Assembly: GCF_002161355.1 (NCBI RefSeq)
Contig: NZ_NFHL01000008.1
Location: 1 to 64,000, forward strand
Reading direction: 5' to 3'
From: Lachnoclostridium sp. An76
Lineage (GTDB): Bacteria > Bacillota > Clostridia > Lachnospirales > Lachnospiraceae
Length of the DNA: 64,000 nucleotides
Both the position numbers and the translations under genes were made by a program. The number at the start of each line of letters is the position of its first letter. Positions within the stretch are counted from its first letter, which is position 1. Below the pieces are notes generated by a model. That model worked only from the letters and a program-made list of their open reading frames with translations, did no database searches and was not told the origin of the DNA. Shown here piece by piece: positions 29,801 through 37,085 of this stretch.

Positions 29801-30012
29801 TACGGACAGAGAAGGCATCCGGCTCCGGCAGTGAAGGAGCAGGCGGCACAACAGGAAGCCCGACTGTGGAAGCAGTGCAGACTGGAGATGCAGCTCCGAT
29901 CGTGATCATGATCATCATGGCGGGCGCTGCGGGCGCAGTAGTAATGGCAATGATGAGCCTCAGGGCGAAAGCTGCCAGAAGAGCGCGCAGGAGAAACAGA
30001 AGGACAAGATAA
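23809..30012 (+). CDS. GH101 endo-alpha-N-acetylgalactosaminidase, multidomain, surface-anchored
   Basis: A 2067-residue secreted enzyme that releases O-linked glycans (core-1 type) from Ser/Thr of mucins. A signal peptide is followed by two LamG-like modules (about 40-225, 255-425) and a carboxypeptidase-regulatory-like beta domain (about 445-525). The GH101 core (about 530-1250) follows. YLDVWYQDAW holds the predicted nucleophile (D984) and TTEFPYEG the predicted acid/base (E1010); SHWATDAAYGG and GFRLYGFEGWGGDQDF also fit. After the core come two galactose-binding-type beta modules (about 1255-1600), a Big-like segment, an F5/8C module (about 1680-1825), a Big_2 domain (about 1830-1905), an FN3 domain (about 1917-2000) and the anchor AVQTGD plus hydrophobic segment plus an Arg-rich tail. 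It lies 127 bases after the sialidase gene with no terminator between, so co-transcription is likely. Confidence 0.95.
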   Translation: MKRAWKSLASVMLAAAMVVTTVMAYLPSLEVLATPIMKEMAHLKSGSGNANGHFGSATPEAFILSDNTDVTGEDFSFTLKMGSTKDDTRFRFVNKYVDDNNWSFIAYDGMADNWFVQYAADGASAYPGLSGLPALNQNDVVEFSGSYKDSGLELTVNNTTSGESGTASVTDASFNSLKDEAGQIGFGAATYSTSYTDIYFADLVVGEREYTAADYRNWSLYKEDAEGQTWEPSVSVEVGDDGEGGDTPDPDQKGRKWITVQGGSNNGGGHAYGNANTAAPALLLDQDRTMPVDGTLSLTFRPVNSNNFGIFYMYKNDSNWLYIGYDSSSKWYYQYNLNGSGSYPQLAGLPAPETGEEMTIEISLSREQLAVSVNGTRTSVSAPNLLTLAEQLNGTGKFGVKTNGATKVEFADLKVNGTDCMEDNWDWCAERNGQVTDTYYTAVEDVSGTVKNADGEPIQGATVRFGVNASETDASGTYAFAALEVGEYNVAATAPGYQAYEETMTVEEGGANVFDIQLEEKTPINLEDYDSIASDYMTVYVGKEFPLVARYVLKDKEETIFRAQETKLSEIMINGAAITPENVKVTNDKTSQTYSMSLADEEEAIDLSMTVKISVDDNDLTWEVTELTKNDGCADIASIDIPQLNLISVDAVEADAVFNGAKASNSTVTSGDKEITWEKGFNPSTTDGYLYAFLTNGNLSAGLWSNSEIEGDERVVLNSGADTMSLASAKWYYEDGDANAQKKSDYEYPVSELPCAKVCIAGDINEDGDLDWNDGALAFRDIMNVPQDAEDIKNLVNYRIVMNFASMVSNPYMTTADNIKKVYLATDGLPQAVMLKGYGSEGHDSANSEYAHIADREGGVEGFQELIRIAHDYGAEIGIHINAQESYPESKSFNNTMVSNGSGNGWGWLDQSYVIDKLWDLGSQARYKRMVQLFDRINETDFYSGDWDKGEYVGESEGTLNATMDEIAEYAAGLEDNMDFIYLDVWYQDAWETRRIAEQINSLGWRFTTEFPYEGEYDSTWSHWATDAAYGGNTTKGYNSEIIRFIRNDQRDVQVINYPSFGGAADNPLLGGFRLYGFEGWGGDQDFNKYIRETFTENLPTKFLQHYYVTDWEDYEDGESPVGNQEKQITLKNDDNDTVVVTRNEEQRADSYIERTITLNGKKVLDDVEYLLPWADDETGEEKLYHWNLEGGTTTWELQDDWAGLANVVVYPLSDQGRGEAVNVPVENGQITLTAEAETAYVVLKGEASKTLKDDFGDQYVTDPGFNGYAGAGESLDGADWIGDIDDPAVVVEKASTGDQRLAFNSPSADVAVTTQISGLKTGVEYVAEVYVDNASDSKAEIAVNTGSSSVSNYTMRSIAANYVKSDQKHGTNMQRMQVSFTAEGPTANLTLFREAGPGSTYMDDIRIVEITLNNFDENGSFKQDFESVVQGLYPFVLSSAQGVSDPVTHLAELHAPYTQAGWQNKKATDDVIDGEWSLKHHGANTGIIYQTIPQNFRFEPGKVYTVEFDYQSGPDRAYAMVVGDGTTYTLPSEDQYLAQKTGGGEANTGHVTMQVIGSGSGQTWIGLYENGSRATGATATGQNDFILDNLVITVDEDAVAASIDKTELYKGETAAIYGSNLEKVEWTCTGDEGVVDFDQETLTIGAIGAGKVTITGTVGEETIAEFAITVTDRVIVEIADQLEMSATANTEETGTAAYAVDGNTSTRWHSNWSTTGFNVSPDNPAILTIDLGDTVSFGGFNFLQRNDGNINGRISQYRYVILDADNNEVYASESITVPDELYTSGAWVTTEFPETLTGKYLVIYVEQGGNNFASLQEVVPFEIQKVADSASLEDAEISVGEMIALEVGHEEGTLLKGLVWSSSDPETVSVDSFGNVTGLKAGEAVITVSNAAGLEAECTVTVKGSQVEPGGDTEAPTVPEKLEAKEVTSSTVTVKWSASKDNEGVAGYVIYVDGLEIGKVADTEAVIKNLKADTEYEISVRAYDEAGNLSEAAVITVRTEKASGSGSEGAGGTTGSPTVEAVQTGDAAPIVIMIIMAGAAGAVVMAMMSLRAKAARRARRRNRRTR

Positions 30013-30077
30013 GGCAGGATAAGATCCTGTATGATCTGTTCAGATGAAACAGGGATATCCTGTAAGAAAAATAAAAG

Positions 30078-30109
30078 AAATACCCCGTCCGAAATGGCGG
30101 GGTATTTTT
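30078..30109 (+). terminator. Rho-independent terminator after GH101
   Basis: A 10-bp stem (AAATACCCCG at 30078-30087 with CGGGGTATTT at 30098-30107) leads into TTTTTA. Confidence 0.9.
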
Positions 30110-30138
30110 AAATTATAGATGTATAGCGGCAGATACTC

Positions 30139-30147
30139 TGGTATAAT
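30139..30147 (+). promoter_or_regulatory. Extended -10 promoter of the AAA ATPase gene
   Basis: TG-G-TATAAT (30139-30147) forms an extended -10 element with no good -35 box. It lies 37 bases before the start codon. Confidence 0.5.
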
Positions 30148-30183
30148 AAAGAAACATGAAAGTCTTAGGTCAGGAGGAAACAG

Positions 30184-31539
30184 ATGTACCTTAAAAGAAA
30201 GATATATGACAGACTAGTACAGTGGAAAGATACTGCCGACCACAGTACGCTTGAGGTAAACGGCGCCAGACAGGTTGGAAAGACATATCTGATCAATAAG
30301 TTTGCTGATGAAAATTTTACACACAAGATTTATGTCAATTTGTTTGAGCTGAGCGGCAAACAGTTCATGGAGTGTTATAAGCAGGCTACAGAGTGGCAGC
30401 CGGGCCAGAAACGCCCGGAGCATCCCCTGCATGATGCCTTTCGTCTGTATGAACCGGATTTTCAGGATACGGATGATACAGTTATTATCATTGACGAGAT
30501 TCAGGAATCAGCAGAGATTTATAATCGGATCAGAGAGTTTACGAGACAGTTCCAGTGCCATTTTATTGTGACAGGAAGTTATCTGGGCAGAGTGTATGAG
30601 CCTGAGTTTCGGTTTTCGAGTGGAGATGTGACAAAGATTACGATTTATACGCTGTCGTTTGAAGAATTTCTGGAAGCATACGATGAAGAGGTTTATGAAA
30701 AGTATATGCAGATTTCAGCGGATATGCAGGATTTTTCTTTCTATGACGGGCTGAAGGCGATTTATGATATTTACTGTCAGGTGGGAGGTTATCCGAAAGT
30801 TGTACAGACATATCTGGAGTCAAAAGATATACAGAAGGCGCAGGGAGAACTGGTAAAGATCATTGACACTTTTACAAATGAATCAATCCGATATTTTACC
30901 GATATTTTAGACAACAGAGTCTTTACTCAGATTTTTCTCTCTATATGCCGGATACTGAACCGCGAGAAAAAGGGACTTGCAGAAGACAGTATCAGTGAGG
31001 AACTTCAGAAGATCGTTACAAGAGACTATTCAAGTAATATAACAAAAGCAGCCTGCAACAGAGCGATAAGCTGGCTTTATTTCTCCGGGATCATTGGTTT
31101 CTGCGCTAAGATAACCGAACTGGATATTATGGATTTTAAGGCGGCGGGCAGATGCTATTTTATGGATCTGGGGGTAGCAAATTATTATTTGAAGAGGACA
31201 GGTACAGACGAGCGTGCTCTGAGAGGAACACTCAATGAAAACTATGTATTTATTAATCTGAAAAAAAGACAGGATTTCCCGCCGGAGATTGCTTTTGAAA
31301 CTCCTGCCTTTGCAACATATAAAGGCGGTGAAATAGATTTTGTCGTCCAGAGTTTAGAAGGAAACAGACGCTGTCTGGTGGAAGTGAAGACCGGGAAAGG
31401 GAAGGCTGAAACCGCGGTGAAAGCATTGCAGTCAGGAAAGGCGGATCGGCTTCTGTATCTGAAAGGAGATACCAAGGGTGGAGAAAATGGTAAAATAATA
31501 ACGATTCCAATTTATATGCTGGAGAGATATAAGTTCTGA
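30184..31539 (+). CDS. AAA_14 / DUF4143 family ATPase
   Basis: A 451-residue cytoplasmic protein. The N-terminal AAA_14 ATPase has Walker A EVNGARQVGKTYL and Walker B VIIIDEIQES, with sensor region FIVTGSYLGRV. The C-terminal DUF4143 part contains the restriction-endonuclease-like strand set EIDFVVQSLEGNRRCLVEVK, with Asp, Glu and Lys of a PD-(D/E)xK-type core. This family is abundant in Clostridia and Bacteroidetes and has no settled function; links to defence or mobile DNA are suggested. Codon use is somewhat more AT-rich than in the neighbouring glycosidase genes, hinting at acquisition. It stands alone between two terminated units. Confidence 0.9.
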   Translation: MYLKRKIYDRLVQWKDTADHSTLEVNGARQVGKTYLINKFADENFTHKIYVNLFELSGKQFMECYKQATEWQPGQKRPEHPLHDAFRLYEPDFQDTDDTVIIIDEIQESAEIYNRIREFTRQFQCHFIVTGSYLGRVYEPEFRFSSGDVTKITIYTLSFEEFLEAYDEEVYEKYMQISADMQDFSFYDGLKAIYDIYCQVGGYPKVVQTYLESKDIQKAQGELVKIIDTFTNESIRYFTDILDNRVFTQIFLSICRILNREKKGLAEDSISEELQKIVTRDYSSNITKAACNRAISWLYFSGIIGFCAKITELDIMDFKAAGRCYFMDLGVANYYLKRTGTDERALRGTLNENYVFINLKKRQDFPPEIAFETPAFATYKGGEIDFVVQSLEGNRRCLVEVKTGKGKAETAVKALQSGKADRLLYLKGDTKGGENGKIITIPIYMLERYKF

Positions 31540-31594
31540 GACATAAATGAGACATCAATTATAACAAAGTTTATAGCAAAGTCCCGAAAACCTC

Positions 31595-31623
31595 TTGAAA
31601 TCCTCCTTCTAAAGAGTTATATT
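31595..31623 (+). promoter_or_regulatory. Promoter of the FMN-controlled ribU transcript
   Basis: TTGAAA (31595-31600), 17 bases, TATATT (31618-31623), just upstream of the riboswitch. Confidence 0.65.
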
Positions 31624-31642
31624 TATACTCGTAAAAGGAATA

Positions 31643-31771
31643 AGATCTTCGGGGTCGGGTGCAAGTCCCAACCGGCGGTATAGTCCGCGACCCGCACGAT
31701 GTGCGGCTGAACCGGTGACTCTCACATGAGGGGATTCCGGTACCGACAGTATAGTCTGGATGAGAGAAGAG
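31643..31771 (+). promoter_or_regulatory. FMN riboswitch (RFN element)
   Basis: Conserved RFN blocks occur in order: ATCTTCGGGG at the start, CAACCGGCGGTATAGTCCGCGA (31669-31690), the GCGGCTGAACCGGTGA region, ATTCCGGTACCGACAGTATA and the closing GTCTGGATGAGAGAAGA. The ends pair to form P1. It precedes a terminator hairpin and ribU, so FMN should favour termination and switch the importer off. Confidence 0.96.
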
Positions 31772-31826
31772 AACATACTTATCGGAACGCAGTTGTTTCA
31801 TAAGCAGCTTCGCAGAGGAAGAGCTG

Positions 31827-31857
31827 AAAGCCCCGGACATTGATGTCCGGGGCTTTT
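31827..31857 (+). terminator. Expression-platform terminator of the FMN riboswitch
   Basis: A 12- to 13-bp stem, AAAGCCCCGGACA (31827-31839) with TGTCCGGGGCTTT (31844-31856), with a 4-base loop, ends in a T-tract 55 bases after the aptamer. Confidence 0.9.
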
Positions 31858-31947
31858 TCTGCGTCGCTGTCTCTCCTTGGAAGAAGTTCCTTTTTCATAA
31901 TAAAAAAAGCCCTGGGAAAGGGGCGGAAAAAGAAGGAGAGGTTCAAT

Positions 31948-32514
31948 ATGACAGAACACACAGGCCAGCAGAATATGGCAGCGGCAAGCAAGACACTGAA
32001 AGTAGTGAAGATGGGAGTGATGGTGGCGATTTCGGTCGCACTGGTGTACCTGATCCATTTCCCGATCTTCCCGGTCGTATCCTTCCTGGAGTATGATCCG
32101 GCAGACATCCCGATCCTGATCGGCACATTTGCCTTTGGCCCGCTGGCGGGGCTTGTCCTGACAGTGGTGACATCCGTGGTGCAGGGGCTGACAGTGAGCG
32201 CGGGCAGCGGACTCTATGGCATCCTGATGCATGTGATCGCCACAGGAGTGCTCGTGGCAGTGTCAGGCGGGATCTACAGCAGGAACAAGACGAGGAAGAC
32301 AGCAGTCATCGCACTCGTGTGCGGTATGGCGGCGATGGCAGTCGTGATGATGGGCGCGAATATGGTCATCACGCCGATATTCATGGGAGTTCCGGCGAGC
32401 GCGGTCTGGGACCTGATGCCCTTTATCGTAGGCTTCAATGTGATCAAGGCAGGGATCAACGGAGCGGTCACGTTCATCCTGTATAAGAGGATCGCAAACT
32501 TCCTTCGCAGATAA
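31948..32514 (+). CDS. ribU: RibU, riboflavin ECF transporter substrate-binding subunit
   Basis: A 188-residue membrane protein with about five or six helices. The family-typical opening KMGVMVAISVALVYLIHFPI is followed by YDPADIPILIGTFAFGPLAG, with the riboflavin-site region, and TSVVQGLTVSAGSGLYGILM. It takes up riboflavin together with the shared ECF energising module encoded elsewhere. ATG 31948 is chosen because AAGGAGAGG precedes it at good distance; the frame is open upstream into the terminator but that part lies in the leader. The FMN riboswitch confirms the assignment. Confidence 0.95.
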   Translation: MTEHTGQQNMAAASKTLKVVKMGVMVAISVALVYLIHFPIFPVVSFLEYDPADIPILIGTFAFGPLAGLVLTVVTSVVQGLTVSAGSGLYGILMHVIATGVLVAVSGGIYSRNKTRKTAVIALVCGMAAMAVVMMGANMVITPIFMGVPASAVWDLMPFIVGFNVIKAGINGAVTFILYKRIANFLRR

Positions 32515-32529
32515 AGTGTGAAAAAAATG

Positions 32530-32558
32530 TGAACGGGGTCAGACCCCGTTCATTTTTT
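32530..32558 (+). terminator. Rho-independent terminator after ribU
   Basis: Stem TGAACGGGG (32530-32538) with CCCCGTTCA (32544-32552), loop TCAGA, then six T residues. Confidence 0.92.
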
Positions 32559-32639
32559 GTTTACAGCAGAGAAAAAAATAAAAAGTACAACAGCGGACAG
32601 TGCAGTGGAGGAGGCGGATAAAGAAAGTAAATAAAAAAG

Positions 32640-32668
32640 TTGACAAGCGGTAGATCCTGTATTATAAT
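32640..32668 (+). promoter_or_regulatory. Consensus promoter of the SleB-like hydrolase gene
   Basis: TTGACA (32640-32645), exactly 17 bases, TATAAT (32663-32668): a perfect sigma-A promoter, about 100 bases before the start codon. A strong vegetative promoter argues against a purely sporulation-controlled gene. Confidence 0.85.
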
Positions 32669-32771
32669 GCCATCCGTAACACTTTTGTAATATCTGTAAT
32701 ATTATTTAAAATATGAGCATATATTTTAAAAGATATCGTAATGATATTGCAACAGGTTAGAGGAGGAGTAT

Positions 32772-33476
32772 ATGAAACATAATCACAACAGGCGTGTCCT
32801 GCTGTCTCTGTATGCAGCAGCGGCAAGCGCCATGCTGCTGACGGGATTTACAAGTCTGGCGGCAGAAAACGACAGAAATGCAGACCAGAGCACATACATT
32901 CAGGATGAGATTTTCCAGTGGGACTTTGCCGGGACAGCCGGCGGGATCCGCGGGGAAGCTGTACAGGATACAAAGGAAGCTGTCAACGCGGCACATACGG
33001 CATATCTGATCAGAGTTGAAGAAGAGCGCAAAGCGGCGGAAGAAGCTCAGAGGATCGCTGAGGAGCAGGCAGCGGCGGAAGCAAGGGCAGCAGAAGAGGC
33101 AGCGGCCGCTCAGGCGGCAGCAGAGGCACAGGCTGCAAGTGTAGCTGCTTCCGAGCAGGAACTGCTCGCCGCGCTGATCTACTGCGAGGCAGGTAATCAG
33201 CCTTATGAGGGTCAGGTCGCCGTGGGAGCGGTGGTCATGAACCGGGTAAGGAGCGGTTCTTATCCCAATACGATCACAGAAGTGATCTATCAGTCCGGAC
33301 AGTTCGGACCTGCCATGACAGGCTGGCTGGATTCTGTGCTTGCCAGTGGGAGTTATTCGGACACGGCAAGACAGGCAGCGGCGGATGCCATCGCAGGAAG
33401 CAATCCGGTTGGTGACTGCCTTTACTTCGGAAACGGAAACTGGGGAATACAGATCGGGGATCACTATTTTCATTAA
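32772..33476 (+). CDS. Cell-wall hydrolase, SleB/CwlJ-like (Hydrolase_2)
   Basis: A 234-residue secreted protein. A signal peptide (about 1-31) is followed by an acidic segment, then an Ala/Glu-rich coiled coil (about 75-130). The C-terminal Hydrolase_2 domain (about 133-234) has ALIYCEAGNQPYEGQVAVGA with the predicted catalytic Glu, then VVMNRV, IYQSGQF and the closing GDCLYF and IGDHYFH. Such domains are lytic transglycosylase-like and cut peptidoglycan. SleB and CwlJ act in spore germination, but this protein has a coiled coil instead of a PG_binding_1 domain and a vegetative promoter, so a growth-phase wall function is more likely (inference). Confidence 0.9.
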   Translation: MKHNHNRRVLLSLYAAAASAMLLTGFTSLAAENDRNADQSTYIQDEIFQWDFAGTAGGIRGEAVQDTKEAVNAAHTAYLIRVEEERKAAEEAQRIAEEQAAAEARAAEEAAAAQAAAEAQAASVAASEQELLAALIYCEAGNQPYEGQVAVGAVVMNRVRSGSYPNTITEVIYQSGQFGPAMTGWLDSVLASGSYSDTARQAAADAIAGSNPVGDCLYFGNGNWGIQIGDHYFH

Positions 33477-33508
33477 TGAACTTAATACAATGATTTCTGT
33501 GCAAAGCG

Positions 33509-33533
33509 AAGGGCAGCCGGGCGGCTGTCCTTT
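33509..33533 (+). terminator. Weak terminator after the SleB-like gene
   Basis: A 10-bp stem, AAGGGCAGCC (33509-33518) with GGCTGTCCTT (33523-33532), one G-U pair, is followed by only a short T-run. Confidence 0.6.
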
Positions 33534-33554
33534 ATCTGTGCCATGAGCGGGCTG

Positions 33555-33583
33555 TTGGCTTTTCCCCGCTGAGGTGGTATGAT
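33555..33583 (+). promoter_or_regulatory. Promoter of the glycerate kinase gene
   Basis: TTGGCT (33555-33560), 17 bases, TATGAT (33578-33583), 70 bases upstream of the start. Confidence 0.5.
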
Positions 33584-33652
33584 AATCAGAAAGAGCCCGG
33601 GGACAGGCAAAAGCCAGATGAAACATGGGACAGAGGATTGGGGGACAGCGGC

Positions 33653-34795
33653 ATGAAATTTTTATTTGCATCTGATTCATTCAAGGGAACCCTTACATCG
33701 CGCAGGACAGCGGAGCTTCTTACTGAGGCTGCGCGGGAGATTTTCCCTTCCTGTGAATGTGTCGGCGTGGAGATGGCTGACGGCGGCGAAGGGACAACGG
33801 AAGCTGTCATCGCGGCGGCGGGCGGGAGCCGGATCGAGGCAAGAGTACATGGCCCGCTCTGGGACATACGGACAAGCTGTTACGGGAAGCTCGATGACAG
33901 GAGAGCGGTTATGGAGATGGCGGCAGCATCCGGTCTGACTCTGGTCCCGCCGGAGATGAGGGATCCGCGGAAAACTACTACATTTGGTACGGGAGAGATG
34001 ATACGGGATGCTCTGGACAGGGGATTCCGTGATATTTCTGTCGCGATCGGCGGTTCAGCTACAAATGACGGCGGGATCGGCTGTATGAAAGCGCTCGGGA
34101 TCCGATTCCTGGACGCTGACGGGAAAGAAGTGGACGGCTGCGGGGAAGATCTGATCCGTATCCGCGACATTGACGGATCGGGATTGGATCCACGCGTTTC
34201 CGAGTGCAGGTTCACGGTTATGTGTGATGTGTCAAATCCCCTGTGCGGGGCGGACGGCGCGACATATACCTTTGGGCGGCAGAAAGGCGGTACGCCGGAA
34301 ATATTGGACGGGCTGGAAGCAGGGATGCAGAATTACCGGGATATTATAAAGAAGAAATACGGGATCGATATGGACTCGATACCGGGAGCGGGAGCGGCGG
34401 GCGGACTGGGCGCCTCGCTCATGGTATTCTTAAAGGCGGAACTGCGGTCAGGGGTTGAAACAGTTCTGGATCTGGTCCGGTTTGATGAAAAGCTGGAGGG
34501 CGTATCCCTGGTCGTCACCGGCGAGGGCGCGACGGACTGGCAGTCTGCTTTCGGGAAGGTGATCCGGGGAGTTGGCATGAGGTGTAAGGCAAAGGGCATA
34601 CCCGCAGTGGCCCTGTCCGGGAGCATGGGCAGGGGAGCGGAAGATATCTACGATCATGGGATCGAGTCCATCCAGACTGCGGTAAACGCTCCTATGCCTC
34701 TGCCGGAGGCAATGGACCGGGCGGAAGGACTATACCTGAATGCAGCAAGACGGCTGTTCCGCATGTTAAGGGCAGGACAGAAAATGAAAATATAA
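33653..34795 (+). CDS. Glycerate kinase (GlxK/GarK family)
   Basis: A 380-residue cytoplasmic kinase that phosphorylates D-glycerate, usually to 2-phosphoglycerate, feeding lower glycolysis. Family motifs are FASDSFKGTLTSRRTAEL at the start, VEMADGGEGTTEAV, ISVAIGGSATNDGGIGCM and PGAGAAGGLGA, with LVVTGEGATDWQSAFGKV near the end. ATG 33653 is used, with GGGGA seven bases upstream; a TTG at 33638 in the same frame is less likely. A GNAT acetyltransferase gene follows after 20 bases, probably in one transcript. Confidence 0.95.
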   Translation: MKFLFASDSFKGTLTSRRTAELLTEAAREIFPSCECVGVEMADGGEGTTEAVIAAAGGSRIEARVHGPLWDIRTSCYGKLDDRRAVMEMAAASGLTLVPPEMRDPRKTTTFGTGEMIRDALDRGFRDISVAIGGSATNDGGIGCMKALGIRFLDADGKEVDGCGEDLIRIRDIDGSGLDPRVSECRFTVMCDVSNPLCGADGATYTFGRQKGGTPEILDGLEAGMQNYRDIIKKKYGIDMDSIPGAGAAGGLGASLMVFLKAELRSGVETVLDLVRFDEKLEGVSLVVTGEGATDWQSAFGKVIRGVGMRCKAKGIPAVALSGSMGRGAEDIYDHGIESIQTAVNAPMPLPEAMDRAEGLYLNAARRLFRMLRAGQKMKI

Positions 34796-34815
34796 GACAG
34801 AGGGAGATACAGGAA

Positions 34816-35307
34816 ATGGATATCAGGATAAGACCATATGAAATGAAATATCTGAAAGACGCAGTCATGATCTGGAACCAGGTTGTCGAGGATGGCGCGG
34901 CATTTCCGCAGACAGAGACATTGACCGAGGAGAGCGGGCACGCATTTTTTGAGGAACAGTCTTTTACGGGGATCGCATGTGAGGAAAGCTCAGGGGATGT
35001 CCTGGGGATCTATATCTTACATCCCAATAATGTCGGACGCTGCGGTCATATCTGCAATGCGAGCTATGCGGTGCGCTCGGATGTGAGGGGGAAGCATATC
35101 GGAGAAATCCTGGTAAGACACTGTATGCAAAAGGGGAGAGAACTGGGATTCCGTATCCTTCAGTTCAACGCCGTGGTCAGCACTAATACATACGCGCTGA
35201 GGCTTTATAAAAAGCTGGGCTTTGTGCAGCTCGGGACCATACCGGGCGGTTTCCTTATGAAAGACGGGCATTATGAGGATATCATCCCCCACTACCGCCG
35301 GCTGTAA
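34816..35307 (+). CDS. GNAT family N-acetyltransferase
   Basis: A 163-residue GNAT protein. The acetyl-CoA-binding region reads ASYAVRSDVRGKHIGEILVR (motif A, with R/Q-x-x-G-x-G/A relaxed to RGKHIG). It is followed by FRILQFNAVVSTNTYALRLY (motif B) and KKLGFVQLGTIPGGF. The substrate is unknown; the overall pattern resembles the phosphinothricin/L-amino-acid acetyltransferase-like branch. It is the second gene after glycerate kinase and ends before a strong bidirectional terminator. Confidence 0.88.
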   Translation: MDIRIRPYEMKYLKDAVMIWNQVVEDGAAFPQTETLTEESGHAFFEEQSFTGIACEESSGDVLGIYILHPNNVGRCGHICNASYAVRSDVRGKHIGEILVRHCMQKGRELGFRILQFNAVVSTNTYALRLYKKLGFVQLGTIPGGFLMKDGHYEDIIPHYRRL

Positions 35308-35323
35308 AGGACTCGGGATACAT

Positions 35324-35366
35324 GGAAAAGCCGTCCGCTCTGTCAAAGTCGGACGGCTTTTCCGTA
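35324..35366. terminator. Bidirectional terminator between the GNAT and surface-protein genes
   Basis: A 14-bp perfect stem, GGAAAAGCCGTCCG (35324-35337) with CGGACGGCTTTTCC (35350-35363). Its A-rich left arm and T-rich right arm let it serve both converging genes. Confidence 0.88.
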
Positions 35367-35402
35367 TCATTCATGCCTTTTCGTTTTACGCGCCAGGCTG
35401 TA

Positions 35403-37043
35403 TTAAGCTGTCATACGTCTCCTGATCAGATAAATGCTGACCGTGCCGGCTGCGATGAGGCCGAGGATGAGAAGCTCTGCATGGCAGCTGTCTCCTGTGA
35501 CCGGGATGCCAGCCTTTTCAGCGTAAAGTTCGGAGTTCCTGATGATATTCACGTCTTTTGCGATGGACCCGAACAGAGACTCCAGATATGCCAGAAGCGC
35601 ATCTTCATCGCCCGCATCGATCAGGTCATTGATCTTTTCCATGATCGCATCCAGGTCTATGGGGCCTTCTCCTGTCGCCAGGATCGCGCCGATCACAGAA
35701 GCTGCTGCGTCCGGGTCATCCCCGATCACTGCGATAAGGTCGCGTACGTTAACGCCTTCCGGAGATACGATCGTGCTTCCATCGATGGTGATCGTCCCGT
35801 CGCGCCCGACTACGAGCATGGATGCAAAGGAACCGATGGATCTTACGTTGGAGTTATCGATCACAATGCCTGCCAGGCAGTCTGCGTCAAGGTCAACGAG
35901 GCTTCTGCTGTCACGTGATAACAGCCCGATGCCCATCTGTAAGATCTCGTCTTCGAGAGAGATCTTGCCGTCGGCAGATGCAGTGACATTGGAATCAATG
36001 ATGCTGATCTTTCCCTGATCAGCCAGGATGCCGTAATGAGTCACATCTCCATCGCCCATAGCCGTGCTTTTCGCTGTGACATTAGCGCCGTTGATGATGT
36101 TGATGTCACCATAAGCATAAATCCCGCTGTTGTCATATAACTCATTTGAATATACGTCGATATTTACATCCGCGCCGTCGATCGTAATATTTCCCTCCGC
36201 GTTGTAGATGCCTTCATAGTAATACTCTTCTGCGTTGTATTCTCCGGCTTTGTTGGAAATAGTCAGCGTCCCGTCGCCCTTGATCGTGAGGTCCCCGTTG
36301 TATATATAGATCCCTTCGGAGTTGGCGCCTACGATGATCGCGTTATCCCCTTCGAGGATGATGATAAGATCCCCGTAAATGTTGATGCCGCCTACCCAGC
36401 CAAGTCCGGGATCCACTTCGATCTGCGCATCTTTGAGGATAAGAGTCTCCCCGTCATACTGATAGGATCCTTTGCCCTCGCCGAGAGAAACAAAAGAATC
36501 AGACTGGGTCAGGTTCTCGCTGCCGGCGATGGATACTTCTGTCGGCTCTTCTTCAACTTCTGTTACTTCTGCGACCAGTCCGCCCTCTGTCTGTCCGCCG
36601 TCATTTGGGATATCCCCCTCCGATGGCAGTGTACTGCCGTCAGTATCGTTATCCGGAGTTTCCGTATCGTCATTGAGAGGAACGGTATTGTCCGGGGCAG
36701 AGGGAACGTCAGGTATATCATTGGTGGAAGCTGTTTCTGGCCCCGCAGGGTCATCTGCCGCCGGCACGGATCCCGTGGGTGTTGTGCCCGCCGGTACAGG
36801 TTCCGTGAGTGTTGTATCCATCGGCACAGGTTCCGTGACTGTTGTATCCGTCGGAACATCCGGGTCAGGTTCCGTCACTGTCACCGGTTCCGGGATTCCA
36901 GGCTCCGTGTCGGCGGCTTCAGCGGCTGGGACAGGTTCACCGGGGACCGTGTCATCTGCCGCAAAAGCAGTCATGCCAAACGTCATTGAGAGCGTCATTG
37001 CTGCTGCGAGAAGAACAGCCAGTTTTTTTCTACTTTTTCCCAT
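35403..37043 (-). CDS. Anchored surface protein with Thr/Pro stalk and beta-helix carbohydrate-binding-like domain
   Basis: A 546-residue secreted protein. A signal peptide (MGKSRKKLAVLLAAAMTL to AFA) precedes a long Pro/Thr/Asp/Val-rich stalk (about 30-150) with imperfect TEPVP repeats. A right-handed beta-helix-like region (about 180-440), rich in repeated I-x-I-x-G turns such as GDLTIKGDGTLTIS and GDINIINGANVTA, resembles Cthe_2159/DUF4353-type carbohydrate-binding domains. A helical acidic part and a terminal IPVTGD plus hydrophobic segment plus RRRMTA follow, a sortase-type signal variant. The start is placed at 37043 because GGAGGT lies seven bases before that ATG. A good promoter stands upstream. 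Adhesion to glycans or pectin-like polymers is possible but unproven. Confidence 0.82.
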   Translation of the reverse strand: MGKSRKKLAVLLAAAMTLSMTFGMTAFAADDTVPGEPVPAAEAADTEPGIPEPVTVTEPDPDVPTDTTVTEPVPMDTTLTEPVPAGTTPTGSVPAADDPAGPETASTNDIPDVPSAPDNTVPLNDDTETPDNDTDGSTLPSEGDIPNDGGQTEGGLVAEVTEVEEEPTEVSIAGSENLTQSDSFVSLGEGKGSYQYDGETLILKDAQIEVDPGLGWVGGINIYGDLIIILEGDNAIIVGANSEGIYIYNGDLTIKGDGTLTISNKAGEYNAEEYYYEGIYNAEGNITIDGADVNIDVYSNELYDNSGIYAYGDINIINGANVTAKSTAMGDGDVTHYGILADQGKISIIDSNVTASADGKISLEDEILQMGIGLLSRDSRSLVDLDADCLAGIVIDNSNVRSIGSFASMLVVGRDGTITIDGSTIVSPEGVNVRDLIAVIGDDPDAAASVIGAILATGEGPIDLDAIMEKINDLIDAGDEDALLAYLESLFGSIAKDVNIIRNSELYAEKAGIPVTGDSCHAELLILGLIAAGTVSIYLIRRRMTA

Positions 37044-37085
37044 GTTCATACCTCCATTCATTTGAGAATCATTAAAACTGATTTA

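Noticed and set aside
35542..37065. Plus-strand ORFs of 158 and 197 codons opposite the surface-protein gene
   Set aside because: Low-complexity Ser/Val/Thr-rich mirror of the Thr/Pro stalk; the opposite strand has signal peptide, promoter and anchor.
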